From DATFTE01 sp963840665 (GTDB lineage: Bacteria; Acidobacteriota; Terriglobia; Terriglobales; Acidobacteriaceae), in NCBI GenBank assembly GCA_963840665.1, contig CAWIZO010000006.1:62001-126000 (forward strand): 64,000 nucleotides of DNA, read 5' to 3'. The position numbers and the translations under genes were made by a program. Below the pieces are notes generated by a model. That model was given only the letters and a program-made list of their open reading frames with translations. It was not told the DNA's origin and ran no database searches. This document shows, in pieces, positions 29,314 to 37,414 of the stretch (positions are counted from its first letter, which is position 1; each line of letters opens with the position of its first letter).

Positions 29314-29925
29314 CTAGTTCACGCCAGGCGTTCCTTTCCAATCGAGAACGTCCACAAGCTTCCAGGGATTCTGCGTCAGATCAACCTGTAACTTCCCCTC
29401 CTTATCGATCACCAATTGAGCCGCCGGGTACACGGATCCCGTGCTCTTGTCTTTGTCGGTGTCATTCAAATCGAATTCGCCGGCCGTCAAGTTGAACGCC
29501 TGGGACTGGCTGTCAAAGAAAGCTTCGCCAAACCTGATCGGACGATTGGTCACGAATACAATTTTTCTCCCCCCTGGAGTGGGAGTCATGCGGATGTAGC
29601 TGACGTCGTAACCGATGGTCCCCGTGATCGAGCAGTGCCCCACAGCCTTCATCTTGGAGAGAGCATTCACCAATCCTTGATTCTGCCCCTTGGTGAAAGC
29701 ATCAATCAGCACCTGCCGATCCTCTGGAGTGGAGTACTCGTAAATGTCGAGGGTTACTCCGATCACCTGCCCTATCTGAGTACCGGTTCCCATGGCGGTC
29801 GCCTCTACCGTCTCCGGTTTGGTCCCGCGAGAGAACGCGAGTGTAGTTCCGAGCAGCAGAAGGCCAGTCACGACCACGCCGCCAATGGCGAGCTTGAGAG
29901 CTTTTGGTGTTTCGATGTGCCTCAT
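29314..29925 (-). CDS. secreted beta-rich protein, paralogue of 55654 gene
   Basis: 203 residues from the ATG at 29925, with AAAGGATC upstream. A membrane or signal segment (LAIGGVVVTGLLLLGTTLAFS) precedes a beta-rich domain (GQVIGVTLDIYEYSTPEDRQ, RKIVFVTNRPIRFGEAFF). The same domain order and key residues occur in the secreted protein at 55654. It is the first gene of an operon with the cupredoxin-like, DUF3300 and DUF2950 genes. Function unknown. Confidence 0.82.
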   Translation of the reverse strand: MRHIETPKALKLAIGGVVVTGLLLLGTTLAFSRGTKPETVEATAMGTGTQIGQVIGVTLDIYEYSTPEDRQVLIDAFTKGQNQGLVNALSKMKAVGHCSITGTIGYDVSYIRMTPTPGGRKIVFVTNRPIRFGEAFFDSQSQAFNLTAGEFDLNDTDKDKSTGSVYPAAQLVIDKEGKLQVDLTQNPWKLVDVLDWKGTPGVN

Positions 29926-30023
29926 TTGCGGATCCTTTTCTGTCAAAGCTAAAGAGCCCTGCATGAACGTCGCGCGAGTTGACGAAATCCGGTGGTCAGC
30001 TGGGACGGAGCTTCGGCGAGGCC

Positions 30024-30068
30024 ATGTTCGTTCAGAGCTTAGGGTCTGCCTACTGTCAGTTTTGCCAG
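30024..30068 (-). promoter_or_regulatory. dyad-type promoter of DUF3300/DUF2950 operon
   Basis: Dyad CTGTCA-GTTT-TGCCAG at 30053-30068; on the minus strand GAACAT follows after 23 nt (30024-30029), about 100 nt upstream of the first start codon. The -10 is the poorest of the set at its first base. Confidence 0.65.
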
Positions 30069-30126
30069 ACTGGAAGCAAATCGCCAGATGGACCATTCGG
30101 CCGGAGTGCAGATCTAGAGGCCGCGC

Positions 30127-30171
30127 CTGTCACTGTTGACAGTGTTCGGCCTCGGCTGTGACTCGTAGATT
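30127..30171 (+). promoter_or_regulatory. dyad-type promoter of gene 30205
   Basis: Perfect dyad CTGTCA-CTGT-TGACAG at 30127-30142 and TAGATT at 30166-30171. Divergent from the previous dyad; the two form a back-to-back control region of 149 bp. Confidence 0.78.
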
Positions 30172-30204
30172 CTCGTGTTAGCGGGAATGCCCGAAGAGGT
30201 TCTC

Positions 30205-30891
30205 ATGCGTAGAAGCTCGCTCGTAACCCTGGTTTGCGTGATCCTGATATGCGCCGCGGTTCTCACGGCTTGGTCGCAGACATCCTCCGCCAAGTACGAA
30301 CCAGGCACCATTATGGCCGTGGCTACTCACCACAGCGCCGAGCAACACGATATTGATGTCACGCAGTACGACGTCACCGTAAAAGTGGCGAACACGAATT
30401 ATGTGGTTTTATTTTCGCCTCTCAACGGCTCCACCAGCGTCAAGTATGTTGCGGGGGACGAAGTGCTGGTTCTGGTGGGAAGCAATACGCTTACAGTGAA
30501 CAACCCCGGATTGGGAAGAGTGGCGGTACCGATCTTGAGCCGTGAAACACTTCCCGCGCAGAGCGCCGATTGGTCGAAGGCGCCCGGGAATTACTTCAGA
30601 ACGAAGCTTCAACATCTCTCCGAGAATTTGGCCCTTACCGCTGATCAGCAGGTCAAGATCAAACCCATCCTGGAACAAGAGGGAGACCAGATTGGAGAGC
30701 TTTTCCTCAATCCAGCGCTGTCTTCGGCGGACGAGCTGAGCGGATACGAGAGAATTTCGCGCGAGTCGGACGAGACCCTCAAGCCGTTGCTCTCCAAGGA
30801 TCAGTTGCAGAAACTTCGGGACCTGCGCAAAGAGCAAAAACAAGATGTGAAACGAATCATCGGAGAGCAGAAGAACAGCAAGACAAAGTAA
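30205..30891 (+). CDS. two-domain periplasmic protein with LTxxQ C-terminus
   Basis: 228 residues from the ATG at 30205, with GAGG upstream. Signal peptide LVTLVCVILICAAVLTAWSQ. The first domain (YEPGTIMAVATHHSAEQHD, beta-rich) is paralogous to the protein at 18480. The second is helical with an LTxxQ motif (ENLALTADQQVKIKPILEQE) and a Lys/Gln-rich end (LQKLRDLRKEQKQDVKRII), the hallmark of Spy/CpxP-type periplasmic chaperones. The pairing suggests an envelope-stress role, in line with the shared promoter type. Confidence 0.85.
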   Translation: MRRSSLVTLVCVILICAAVLTAWSQTSSAKYEPGTIMAVATHHSAEQHDIDVTQYDVTVKVANTNYVVLFSPLNGSTSVKYVAGDEVLVLVGSNTLTVNNPGLGRVAVPILSRETLPAQSADWSKAPGNYFRTKLQHLSENLALTADQQVKIKPILEQEGDQIGELFLNPALSSADELSGYERISRESDETLKPLLSKDQLQKLRDLRKEQKQDVKRIIGEQKNSKTK

Positions 30892-30968
30892 GTGCATCCC
30901 TGAGGAACACGAGCCTTCCACTGCCCTGCCGCAGTGTCCGAGAAACTTAGCGGTATCCGCACGCACAC

Positions 30969-31013
30969 CTGTCAGAACTGGCAGGTGGAGCAGGGAGTAC
31001 GAGCAGATAAGGT
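30969..31013 (+). promoter_or_regulatory. dyad-type promoter of DUF2490 gene
   Basis: Dyad CTGTCA-GAAC-TGGCAG at 30969-30984 and TAAGGT at 31008-31013, only 24 nt upstream of the ATG at 31037, so the leader is very short. Confidence 0.74.
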
Positions 31014-31036
31014 CTCATGGCGAAGGCAACAAACAA

Positions 31037-31786
31037 ATGAGCATCCATCGGCGCGGTGTCTCACTCTCGCGGGGTTTTCGGTGGTCGCAAACGACGCTGA
31101 CGCTGATCTTCACTTGCGTCTCAGTAAGTGCACAGTCGGTCCAGTTCCTGCCGGAAGTTGATAGTTATCTCAAACTGAACTCCAAGGTTCGTATTTATTC
31201 TGAGTTCAAAGACGATCGAGACGGAGGAGACTCCACCCAGGCAACGATCGGTCCCAGCCTTCAGCTGTATCTCAAGCCACTTCTCAGGCTGAAAAGAATC
31301 ACCACGTTCGATCTCGATGATGCCAAGCCACGGGCTCTGGTGCTCGAGGCTGGATATCGCCACATCTCCGCGCCGGATGAGCCGACAGATACCCGGTTCT
31401 TAACTTCGGCAACCTTTCACCTTCCCTTAAAAGCCGGAGCGTTGATCACCGACAGGAACCGCGCGGATCTCGACTGGAAGGACAAAGACAAGTTCTACTG
31501 GCGCTATCGCAATAAGTTGACGCTGGAAAGAACATTTGCAATCGGTTCCTACCACCTCATTCCGTATGTCGCCGCAGAACCTTACTACACGAGCCAGTAC
31601 AAGAAATGGAGCACTACGGACCTCTATGCCGGATGCCTGCTCCCAGTAGGAAAGCACGTTGAGTTCAATCCTTATTATCAGCACGAGAACGACACCGGCA
31701 AGCACCCCAATAGCCAAACGAACTCAATCGGTCTTGCGGTCTACCTTTTCTTCTCAGTGGAAAAGAAAAACGATCCGAGTCCATGA
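31037..31786 (+). CDS. DUF2490 outer-membrane protein
   Basis: 249 residues with a Sec signal ending in FTCVSVSAQ. The mature part alternates amphipathic strands with charged turns (VRIYSEFKDDRDGGDS, KFYWRYRNKLTLERTF, VEFNPYYQHENDTGK) and ends in an aromatic-rich strand (IGLAVYLFFSVE). Order and length fit DUF2490 outer-membrane beta-barrels. It is monocistronic and converges on the NarL-type regulator gene. Confidence 0.85.
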   Translation: MSIHRRGVSLSRGFRWSQTTLTLIFTCVSVSAQSVQFLPEVDSYLKLNSKVRIYSEFKDDRDGGDSTQATIGPSLQLYLKPLLRLKRITTFDLDDAKPRALVLEAGYRHISAPDEPTDTRFLTSATFHLPLKAGALITDRNRADLDWKDKDKFYWRYRNKLTLERTFAIGSYHLIPYVAAEPYYTSQYKKWSTTDLYAGCLLPVGKHVEFNPYYQHENDTGKHPNSQTNSIGLAVYLFFSVEKKNDPSP

Positions 31787-31826
31787 CCATGGTTCGCGTG
31801 GCCCAGGGTCAGAACCGGACCGTTGG

Positions 31827-32471
31827 CTAGGCAGCCAGCATGTGGTTCCTGATCGCGTACCTCACCAGTTCGGCATTGCTCTTCGCTCCAAGCACCTCCA
31901 TGATGCGGTACTTGTGATACGCGACCGTTCTGGTAGTCATGTGCAGAATGCCGCCGACTTCCTTCATCACCTTGCCTTCGGCCAGCAACTGCAGGACTTC
32001 TCTCTGCCTTTGGGTGAGAAGTTCGGCTTCCTCGACCAGCACCTTATCTTGCTGGCGCAAGAAATTGACAGTGCTGCGCGACATAGCTTGCGACAGATAG
32101 GATTTGCCGCGCAAGACTGCTCGAACCGCGAGAACGATATCTGCAGCGGCGCAGGTCTTCAGCAGGTAGCCGGAGGCTCCGCGACGGAAGGCCTCGGCGG
32201 CCACTTCGACGTCGGGATTCATGGTGAGATAAATGAGCTTGATTGCGGGCAGCATTTCTTTCAATTGGCGCCCGGCATCCAATCCATTCAGGATCGGCAT
32301 GGCGATATCGATCACCACCACGTCCGGCTTCAGATCGGTGGCAGTACGCACCAAGGAGCGTCCATCGCCGACAATTCCGACGACATCGAATTCGGTTTCC
32401 AGAAGCCGTTTGCACAATTCCGCGACGAGATTGTGGTCATCAGCTATCAGAACACGGGATCGGTTCATCAT
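31827..32471 (-). CDS. NarL/FixJ-type response regulator
   Basis: 214 residues from the ATG at 32471. The receiver has VLIADDHNLV, phospho-Asp55 (VVVIDIAMPILNG) and Lys in YLLKTCAAA. The C-terminal LuxR-type HTH (about residues 145-214) reads LTQRQREVLQLLAEGKVMKE with recognition helix TRTVAYHKYRIMEVLGAKS. It is the only full NarL-type regulator in the window and the natural partner for the HisKA_3 kinases. LuxR-type HTH proteins can bind lux-box-like dyads, so it is a candidate for the recurrent CTGTCA-N4-TGACAG sites. It has no such site itself. Confidence 0.92.
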   Translation of the reverse strand: MMNRSRVLIADDHNLVAELCKRLLETEFDVVGIVGDGRSLVRTATDLKPDVVVIDIAMPILNGLDAGRQLKEMLPAIKLIYLTMNPDVEVAAEAFRRGASGYLLKTCAAADIVLAVRAVLRGKSYLSQAMSRSTVNFLRQQDKVLVEEAELLTQRQREVLQLLAEGKVMKEVGGILHMTTRTVAYHKYRIMEVLGAKSNAELVRYAIRNHMLAA

Positions 32472-32708
32472 ACGAATACCCTTATGTGGAAATTTCAAAC
32501 TCCGGAGAAAAGGACGTCATCAAAAAGCCTCTCTCTGATTGAGCCTGCAATTGGTCGGTGCTGTAAGGACCTATTCGGAAGAAAATCTTGCGCCCAATCT
32601 AAGAAACACCCATGACCTCTGTCTGTTCAAAATTGCACACATGGACAAATATCTTCATGGGGGCATTAGGCGAATCAACAAATTGTCTGGGAATAAGACG
32701 ACATGGGA

Positions 32709-33401
32709 CTATTCGTGCAGGACAACACTAAGAAGCGAGCTATGAACCTGCAATCCCCCGTTGTAGTGAATGAAGCCGAGCTTCCTAAACCGGTTCATGA
32801 AGAAATTTACTCGCGAGCGCGTCGTACCAATCATCTCAGCCAGCGTCTCCTGACTGATTCCTGGAATTACTTCTTCCGATCTGCCTTCCTTGCCGAAGTG
32901 GGCAAGGGTTAGAAGAGCTCGTGCCAATCGTTTTTCGCTCGAATTGAACAGTTGATCGACCAAGTCCGCCTGGGTACGGTTGTGACGTTCAATCACGTAT
33001 GCAACAAAGAGGTCGGAGAAATCGTGCTCGGCGTGAAGGGTTCTTAGCATCTGAGGCTTTTCGATTCTAAGAACGTCGCAATCAGTGACTGCAGCCGCGC
33101 TGGACATGCGGACGGGATGATCGGAGGCGATGCATCCTTCGCCGAAGAAATCGCCGGGGCCAAGCAACGCGATCGTGGCTGCCTTACCCTGTTTGGAGAC
33201 CACCGTGATCCTCACCCTGCCTTCCTGAATGTAGAACACAGCGTCGGCAGGGTCTCCTTGTGAGTAGACCGCTTGCTTGGGGCGATAGTGTTGAGCAGTT
33301 TTGCCGGTGCCAGTATTGGACAGGAACGCTTTCGGATCGAAAACCTTTCTTGATTTCGTCGCGATTGGCAGCAGTTTTTGCGAACGGCGCGGGGACGGCA
33401 T
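32709..33401 (-). CDS. Crp/Fnr-family transcription regulator
   Basis: 230 residues. The cyclic-nucleotide-binding-like beta-roll (VYSQGDPADAVFYIQEGRVR, LLGPGDFFGEGCIA) is followed by the long dimer helix and a winged HTH (ISQETLAEMIGTTRSRVNFF, RKLGFIHYNG). The recognition helix differs from Crp and Fnr: TRSRVNFFM in place of SRETVGRIL, so its DNA half-site should differ too. Fnr-type Cys clusters are absent. The geometry of the recurrent promoters (dyad just upstream of -35) is what a Crp-family class II activator would use, so this is a second candidate regulator. Confidence 0.9.
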   Translation of the reverse strand: MPSPRRSQKLLPIATKSRKVFDPKAFLSNTGTGKTAQHYRPKQAVYSQGDPADAVFYIQEGRVRITVVSKQGKAATIALLGPGDFFGEGCIASDHPVRMSSAAAVTDCDVLRIEKPQMLRTLHAEHDFSDLFVAYVIERHNRTQADLVDQLFNSSEKRLARALLTLAHFGKEGRSEEVIPGISQETLAEMIGTTRSRVNFFMNRFRKLGFIHYNGGLQVHSSLLSVVLHE

Positions 33402-33563
33402 AAGAAACCCTTTCAGCCCGGCTGAGCCACCATTTTACGATACCGTACTAAGGAATACCCCTCCCCCGCGTATATTTTTCAATTGATAACGCGAGAATCG
33501 CAGGCACTTCCAACCAGAGGGCTATGCCTACCGTCGGCCCGCGATCGCTGGGGACGTTTTTGA

Positions 33564-35040
33564 TCAGCCGATTTTTGCTCCAATCGCTTCGCCCGAAACA
33601 ATGATCTCCACCCGCCGGTTCTGTTGCCGGCCGGCGGCTCGTGCTCATTCGGAGCCACCGGATTCAGCCTGGCCCATTCCCACGGACGTGACATCTTCCG
33701 GCTTCAGTCCCTGCTGCACCAGAAACTGCCGCACAGCATCCGCTCGCTTGGCCGGACAGCGTGAAATTGAAAGCCTCGCTGCCGGTGGTGTCGGTGTAGC
33801 CCTCAATCCGCAGCTTCAGGCCGGGATGCGCCAGGATGACGCCGGAAAGCCGGGCCAATTTCAGACTCGCATCCTGCGAGAGTTCGTACTTGCCGGAAGC
33901 AAACAGAATGTCGGCCATGGTGACCACTAGTCCGCGCGGTGTATCCACGGTTTGCAGCACCGAATTAAGTTGCGCAAGCAATTGGGCGCGCAGCTGTTGT
34001 TGCTCCTGCTCCGCCTGGGCCGCAGCCGCGGCTGACTTCGCTGCCTCCTCCTGCGCTTTCTTCTGCGCGGCTTCCGCCTGTGCCCGCGCTTGCGCCTCCT
34101 GAGCGGCCAGCAGCGGCGGATTCCGCAGCTCGCTTGGCTTCAGCTTCCTGCTGCGCCTTCAATTCAGCTTCCCGTTGTGCGGCTTCTTGTTGCTGCTGCG
34201 CGAGTTTTTCTGCCTGGGCGCGCTTCTCCGCCGCAATCTGCTCTTCGGCAGCTCGCTTTACGGCGATCGAGCGTGCATCTTCGGCTTGCTGAGCGGCATT
34301 TCGGGCGGCGGTAATCACCGGATTCTTCTGCTTTCTCGCGAGGTAGTCTTCCATCTGCGCTGCGCTCTGGCTGGCTTTCGCCCATGCGTCGGGAGCGTAC
34401 TTCTCCGCGCCCTCCACTTTGGCAATGCGGAGTGCGTTACGCGCTTCATAGACCGCCAGCGGAACTTTGGGGTCGATGCTGAAAGGCTGCAGCTGGGCTC
34501 CATGGTAGGTGCTGCGGCTCAACAGAGTGGCTGTAACCGGCGTTGTGCTACCTTTGGTATCTTGGCGCGGCACATTCTGCAGCACCACCATTTCGCTCGG
34601 CGAGGAAACGGCAAAGTAAGGTTCGGCGGTCACGATCATGGCAAAGTTTGGCAGCCGGGTGGTGACGCTCAGTTTGCCTTTGTCTCCCTTGAGCTGCGGA
34701 TCTCCCCGAGATTGCTGGATCGACCTTCCGGAGTGATCGCCCACACGACATAGGTGAGAAATTCCGGCCCAAGCTGAGTCGCAGACGACATTTTGGAAAA
34801 GCTGGCATCCACCGACATCAGGCCCTTTTTGTTCTCCACTTTGGCGTCGCCCAAGGCGAAGGGCAGCAGGGGCGTGCCCTTGAAGTCGATCCGGGTGGAA
34901 GAATTCGTCAGGTAATTTACCGCTGGCACAGACCGCGAAATATTGATGTTGATGTTGACGACCGACTTTCCACCTTGCTCCTGACCAAGTGCGAACAGAC
35001 TGCAGCACAAAAGGCTAGCCGCGAAGCTCATCCATCTCAT
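33564..35040 (-). pseudogene. OmpA-family protein gene with about five frameshifts
   Basis: Fragments in several minus-strand frames join into one protein of roughly 485 residues. Signal peptide MRWMSFAASLLCCSLFALG; a beta domain (VVNININISRSVPAVNYL, PNFAMIVTAEPYFAVSSPSE); a long Ala/Gln/Glu coiled coil (AEKRAQAEKLAQQQQEAAQ); and an OmpA peptidoglycan-binding domain (MADILFASGKYELSQDASL, RIEGYTDTTGSEAFNFTLSG, then RQQNRRVEIIVSG). Frame changes lie near 34700, 34110, 33750, 33672 and 33632. The peptide stays well conserved across each break. Either recent decay or clustered sequence error. Confidence 0.8.
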
Positions 35041-35141
35041 GGCTCTTATTCCCTTCAGGAATGACCGAACAGAGGAAGTGTGCGCTCCCACGACCGGCAA
35101 AGCGACTGGCAAAATTAACAGGACTAACGACTTCTCTTCGT

Positions 35142-36410
35142 CTAACCCGGTTGTTCCGACACGTCGAACACCACCTGATCGTGCCACCAGAGACGTTCAA
35201 AGAAGGCACGCGCAGTGTCGAGATTCGTGCTTGGGCCGGTCAACAAAAGCGTCTCTTCAACGATAGCGGCGATGTTGCGTTTCCCGTCAATCGCATCGAA
35301 GAACCGCTTTTCGGTTGACCCTATCGGCAGAAATAGATCGGTATAAGTATGAGTCTGGTTGATGAGCACAGCCGCGGCCCCAGGGGGCAGCCGATCCTGA
35401 ACACAGATGGTGTCTGACATCCGAATCGGTACGTAGTGAAGCCACGCCTCACCGGCAAAACTAACCTGGTGTGCTTTTCCGCCGTTATCCCCGTACGCAA
35501 CCACGCTGTGGCGAGCCATCGTGCCCCGAAACAGTTCGATCGCAGCATACTGCTCAGGCGGCGAGAGCTTCGCCATGCGGTTTGCCTGCGGGATCTTCTC
35601 GATCACTCCGCAATGAACTGAGTAAGGCGCTTGTCTTATCCACCGGCCGAATGTCAGCCCGGCTTTCTCGAGAAAGTCGAACAATTGCGGGACCGAATAG
35701 GCGCGATCCTGTGGATGTAGGAGCGCGTCGGCAAGCGCAGCCTCATGCCGGAAGTCTGGGGCATGCTTCAGCAAGTTTTCCAGCGGATGCTCCGGAGGAA
35801 GCGCACTCAGCGCGGTGATGAGATCCCGAATTTCTCCATCCGTGGCGCGGATGCCGACCGCTTTGCAGAACTCTTGAAGCATATAAACGCCGGCACGTCC
35901 GTAGGGCGCGTACACCATCAGGTGCATCGCTCCGTCGGCTTTGAGCACGCGGCGCAGAGCACTCAAGCCCGCATCGGGGTCGGCGAGATGATGGAGAACT
36001 CCGGTGCAGACGATTTGATCGAAGCTCGTCCCCAGGTCGTTCACCTGCTCGATAGCAAGCTCGCGCATCTCAAGATTTCTTAGGTTGTATTTTTCCTTGA
36101 GCACTTGGGTACGGCGCACACTGCTTGCGCTACAGTCGATGCCGGTAACTTGAGCCGCAGGCCAACGCAACGCATGTTTGGCCGCCTGGGATGTCCCGCA
36201 GCCGGCGACGAGTATGGACTGATTTTCGCGATAAGGCCGGTTAGGCCAAAACAGATGAAAGTCGGCGCGGCGTCTTTCCGGGCTTTGCCATTGCCGTTGA
36301 TACTTTTCCAAATTGTCGACGGGCGGAGGATAAGGGTAGCGCTCGTAGAAGTCCCGAACCTCGTCGGCGATCGTGGCCAGCGGGTGGAGATGTTCTGTGA
36401 CTGTGCTCAT
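35142..36410 (-). CDS. class I methyltransferase with extra C-terminal domain
   Basis: About 422 residues from the ATG at 36410; the longer frame to 36560 would extend beyond the -10 element of its promoter. SAM motif I is QSILVAGCGTSQAAKHALRW, followed by VTGIDCSASSVRRTQ and FDQIVCTGVLHHLADPDAG. The C-terminal 150 residues carry a separate domain ending in RAFFERLWWHDQVVFDVS. Substrate unknown. A second copy of the last 20 codons lies at 37239-37316. Confidence 0.87.
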   Translation of the reverse strand: MSTVTEHLHPLATIADEVRDFYERYPYPPPVDNLEKYQRQWQSPERRRADFHLFWPNRPYRENQSILVAGCGTSQAAKHALRWPAAQVTGIDCSASSVRRTQVLKEKYNLRNLEMRELAIEQVNDLGTSFDQIVCTGVLHHLADPDAGLSALRRVLKADGAMHLMVYAPYGRAGVYMLQEFCKAVGIRATDGEIRDLITALSALPPEHPLENLLKHAPDFRHEAALADALLHPQDRAYSVPQLFDFLEKAGLTFGRWIRQAPYSVHCGVIEKIPQANRMAKLSPPEQYAAIELFRGTMARHSVVAYGDNGGKAHQVSFAGEAWLHYVPIRMSDTICVQDRLPPGAAAVLINQTHTYTDLFLPIGSTEKRFFDAIDGKRNIAAIVEETLLLTGPSTNLDTARAFFERLWWHDQVVFDVSEQPG

Positions 36411-36563
36411 GACAAATGCCACCTGCAACGGGTTTCCCGGCAGACGGTTATCCGCTGGGGCAAAACACCTCGGGAGCCTTCTAAAGAGGGAGTTCTTTCC
36501 ATCTCCCTCCTCTTTGCTGCCATGATTGATTCCTCGCTGTTCGGACTCTCGCCCAGTCACCGC

Positions 36564-36608
36564 AGTCTATGAACACCAGCCGGGGCCGTTAACTGGCAAA
36601 ACTGACAG
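36564..36608 (-). promoter_or_regulatory. dyad-type promoter of methyltransferase gene
   Basis: Dyad CTGGCA-AAAC-TGACAG at 36593-36608; minus-strand TAGACT after 23 nt (36564-36569). It fixes the start of the methyltransferase at 36410 rather than 36560. Confidence 0.78.
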
Positions 36609-36894
36609 CTCATGGACATCGTCTGGAATTCGGCATTTCTTTCGGAGTCCGAGCGAATCCTCCTGAAATTTGTACATTCCATTTTGCCCGGGTCACGGTG
36701 CACTGGGCCGGAGTCCGGGATGGTATCTAGTTGGTTACATTGGTCATCTTTTGTGACTCTCGCGCCTTGACTCTCATATGGAGTCATCGTATTTTTGCGG
36801 CAACCGCAGTGATTATCGTGGCGTCTAATCACCGTTTATGTGCGGAGCGTCCATACGGTCTGCACAGAGGCCACTGATAAGGGGGACAATCGGG

Positions 36895-37059
36895 ATGATG
36901 TTTCCGGGAATATCGGAACTCCTTAAGGACATAAAAGTACTAGAAGACTATGGCCGAGCTTGCCAGCCAGGGGAAGACGCACGAATGGTGCTGGTTACAC
37001 GGGAAGAGGCGGATGTCGTAGAGTCGTACCGCCGTTTTATGGCACAGGATTACGATTAA
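36895..37059 (+). CDS. small acidic protein, unknown
   Basis: About 54 residues from the double ATG at 36895, with AAGGGGGA shortly upstream. The sequence (FPGISELLKDIKVLEDYGR, MVLVTREEADVVESYRRF) is acidic and helical, with no known motif. A short hairpin (CATGCC-CTTC-GGCATG, 37072-37087) follows the stop. Coding potential is moderate. Confidence 0.45.
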   Translation: MMFPGISELLKDIKVLEDYGRACQPGEDARMVLVTREEADVVESYRRFMAQDYD

Positions 37060-37238
37060 ATACGTGGATAGCATGCCCTTCGGCATGTAGAACCGCAAGG
37101 TCGATCCGCTGCTGCCTAAACTCAAGAAAAGAAGGGCCAGAGATTCCTGACCCCTCGCCGACTTGATGTTGTCGGATGGATTTGACGCTTCTGCTACTGC
37201 CCCTGTCTCCTCACCGCTTCGTCTCGGGCTACCGGATT

Positions 37239-37316
37239 TTAGCTGCGCAGTGAGCAGTCGAATACCACCTGATTCTGCCACCAGAGCCGTTCAAAAAAGG
37301 TGCGCGGCAGACGCAG
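37239..37316 (-). pseudogene. duplicated 3' end of a methyltransferase gene
   Basis: A short minus-strand stretch reads RTFFERLWWQNQVVFDCS before a TAA stop. This matches the end of the methyltransferase at 35142 (RAFFERLWWHDQVVFDVS), and the DNA is also similar. The rest of the gene is missing, and the fragment sits between the small acidic gene and the sulfatase terminus. Most likely the remnant of a deleted paralogue. Confidence 0.6.
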
Positions 37317-37414
37317 TTTGGAAACTTCCCCTGCGGATGTTGGGCCCGCTGGGGAAGCAGTCGTCACGCATTCGGAAGGGAGATCTTTCGACCTCCCCTT
37401 CGATAGGTCCTTCA

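Noticed and set aside
32623..32638. CTGTTC-AAAA-TTGCAC upstream of the NarL-type regulator
   Set aside because: Only partly matches; the best -10 (TAGATT) lies at 21 nt instead of 23, and the right half lacks CAG.
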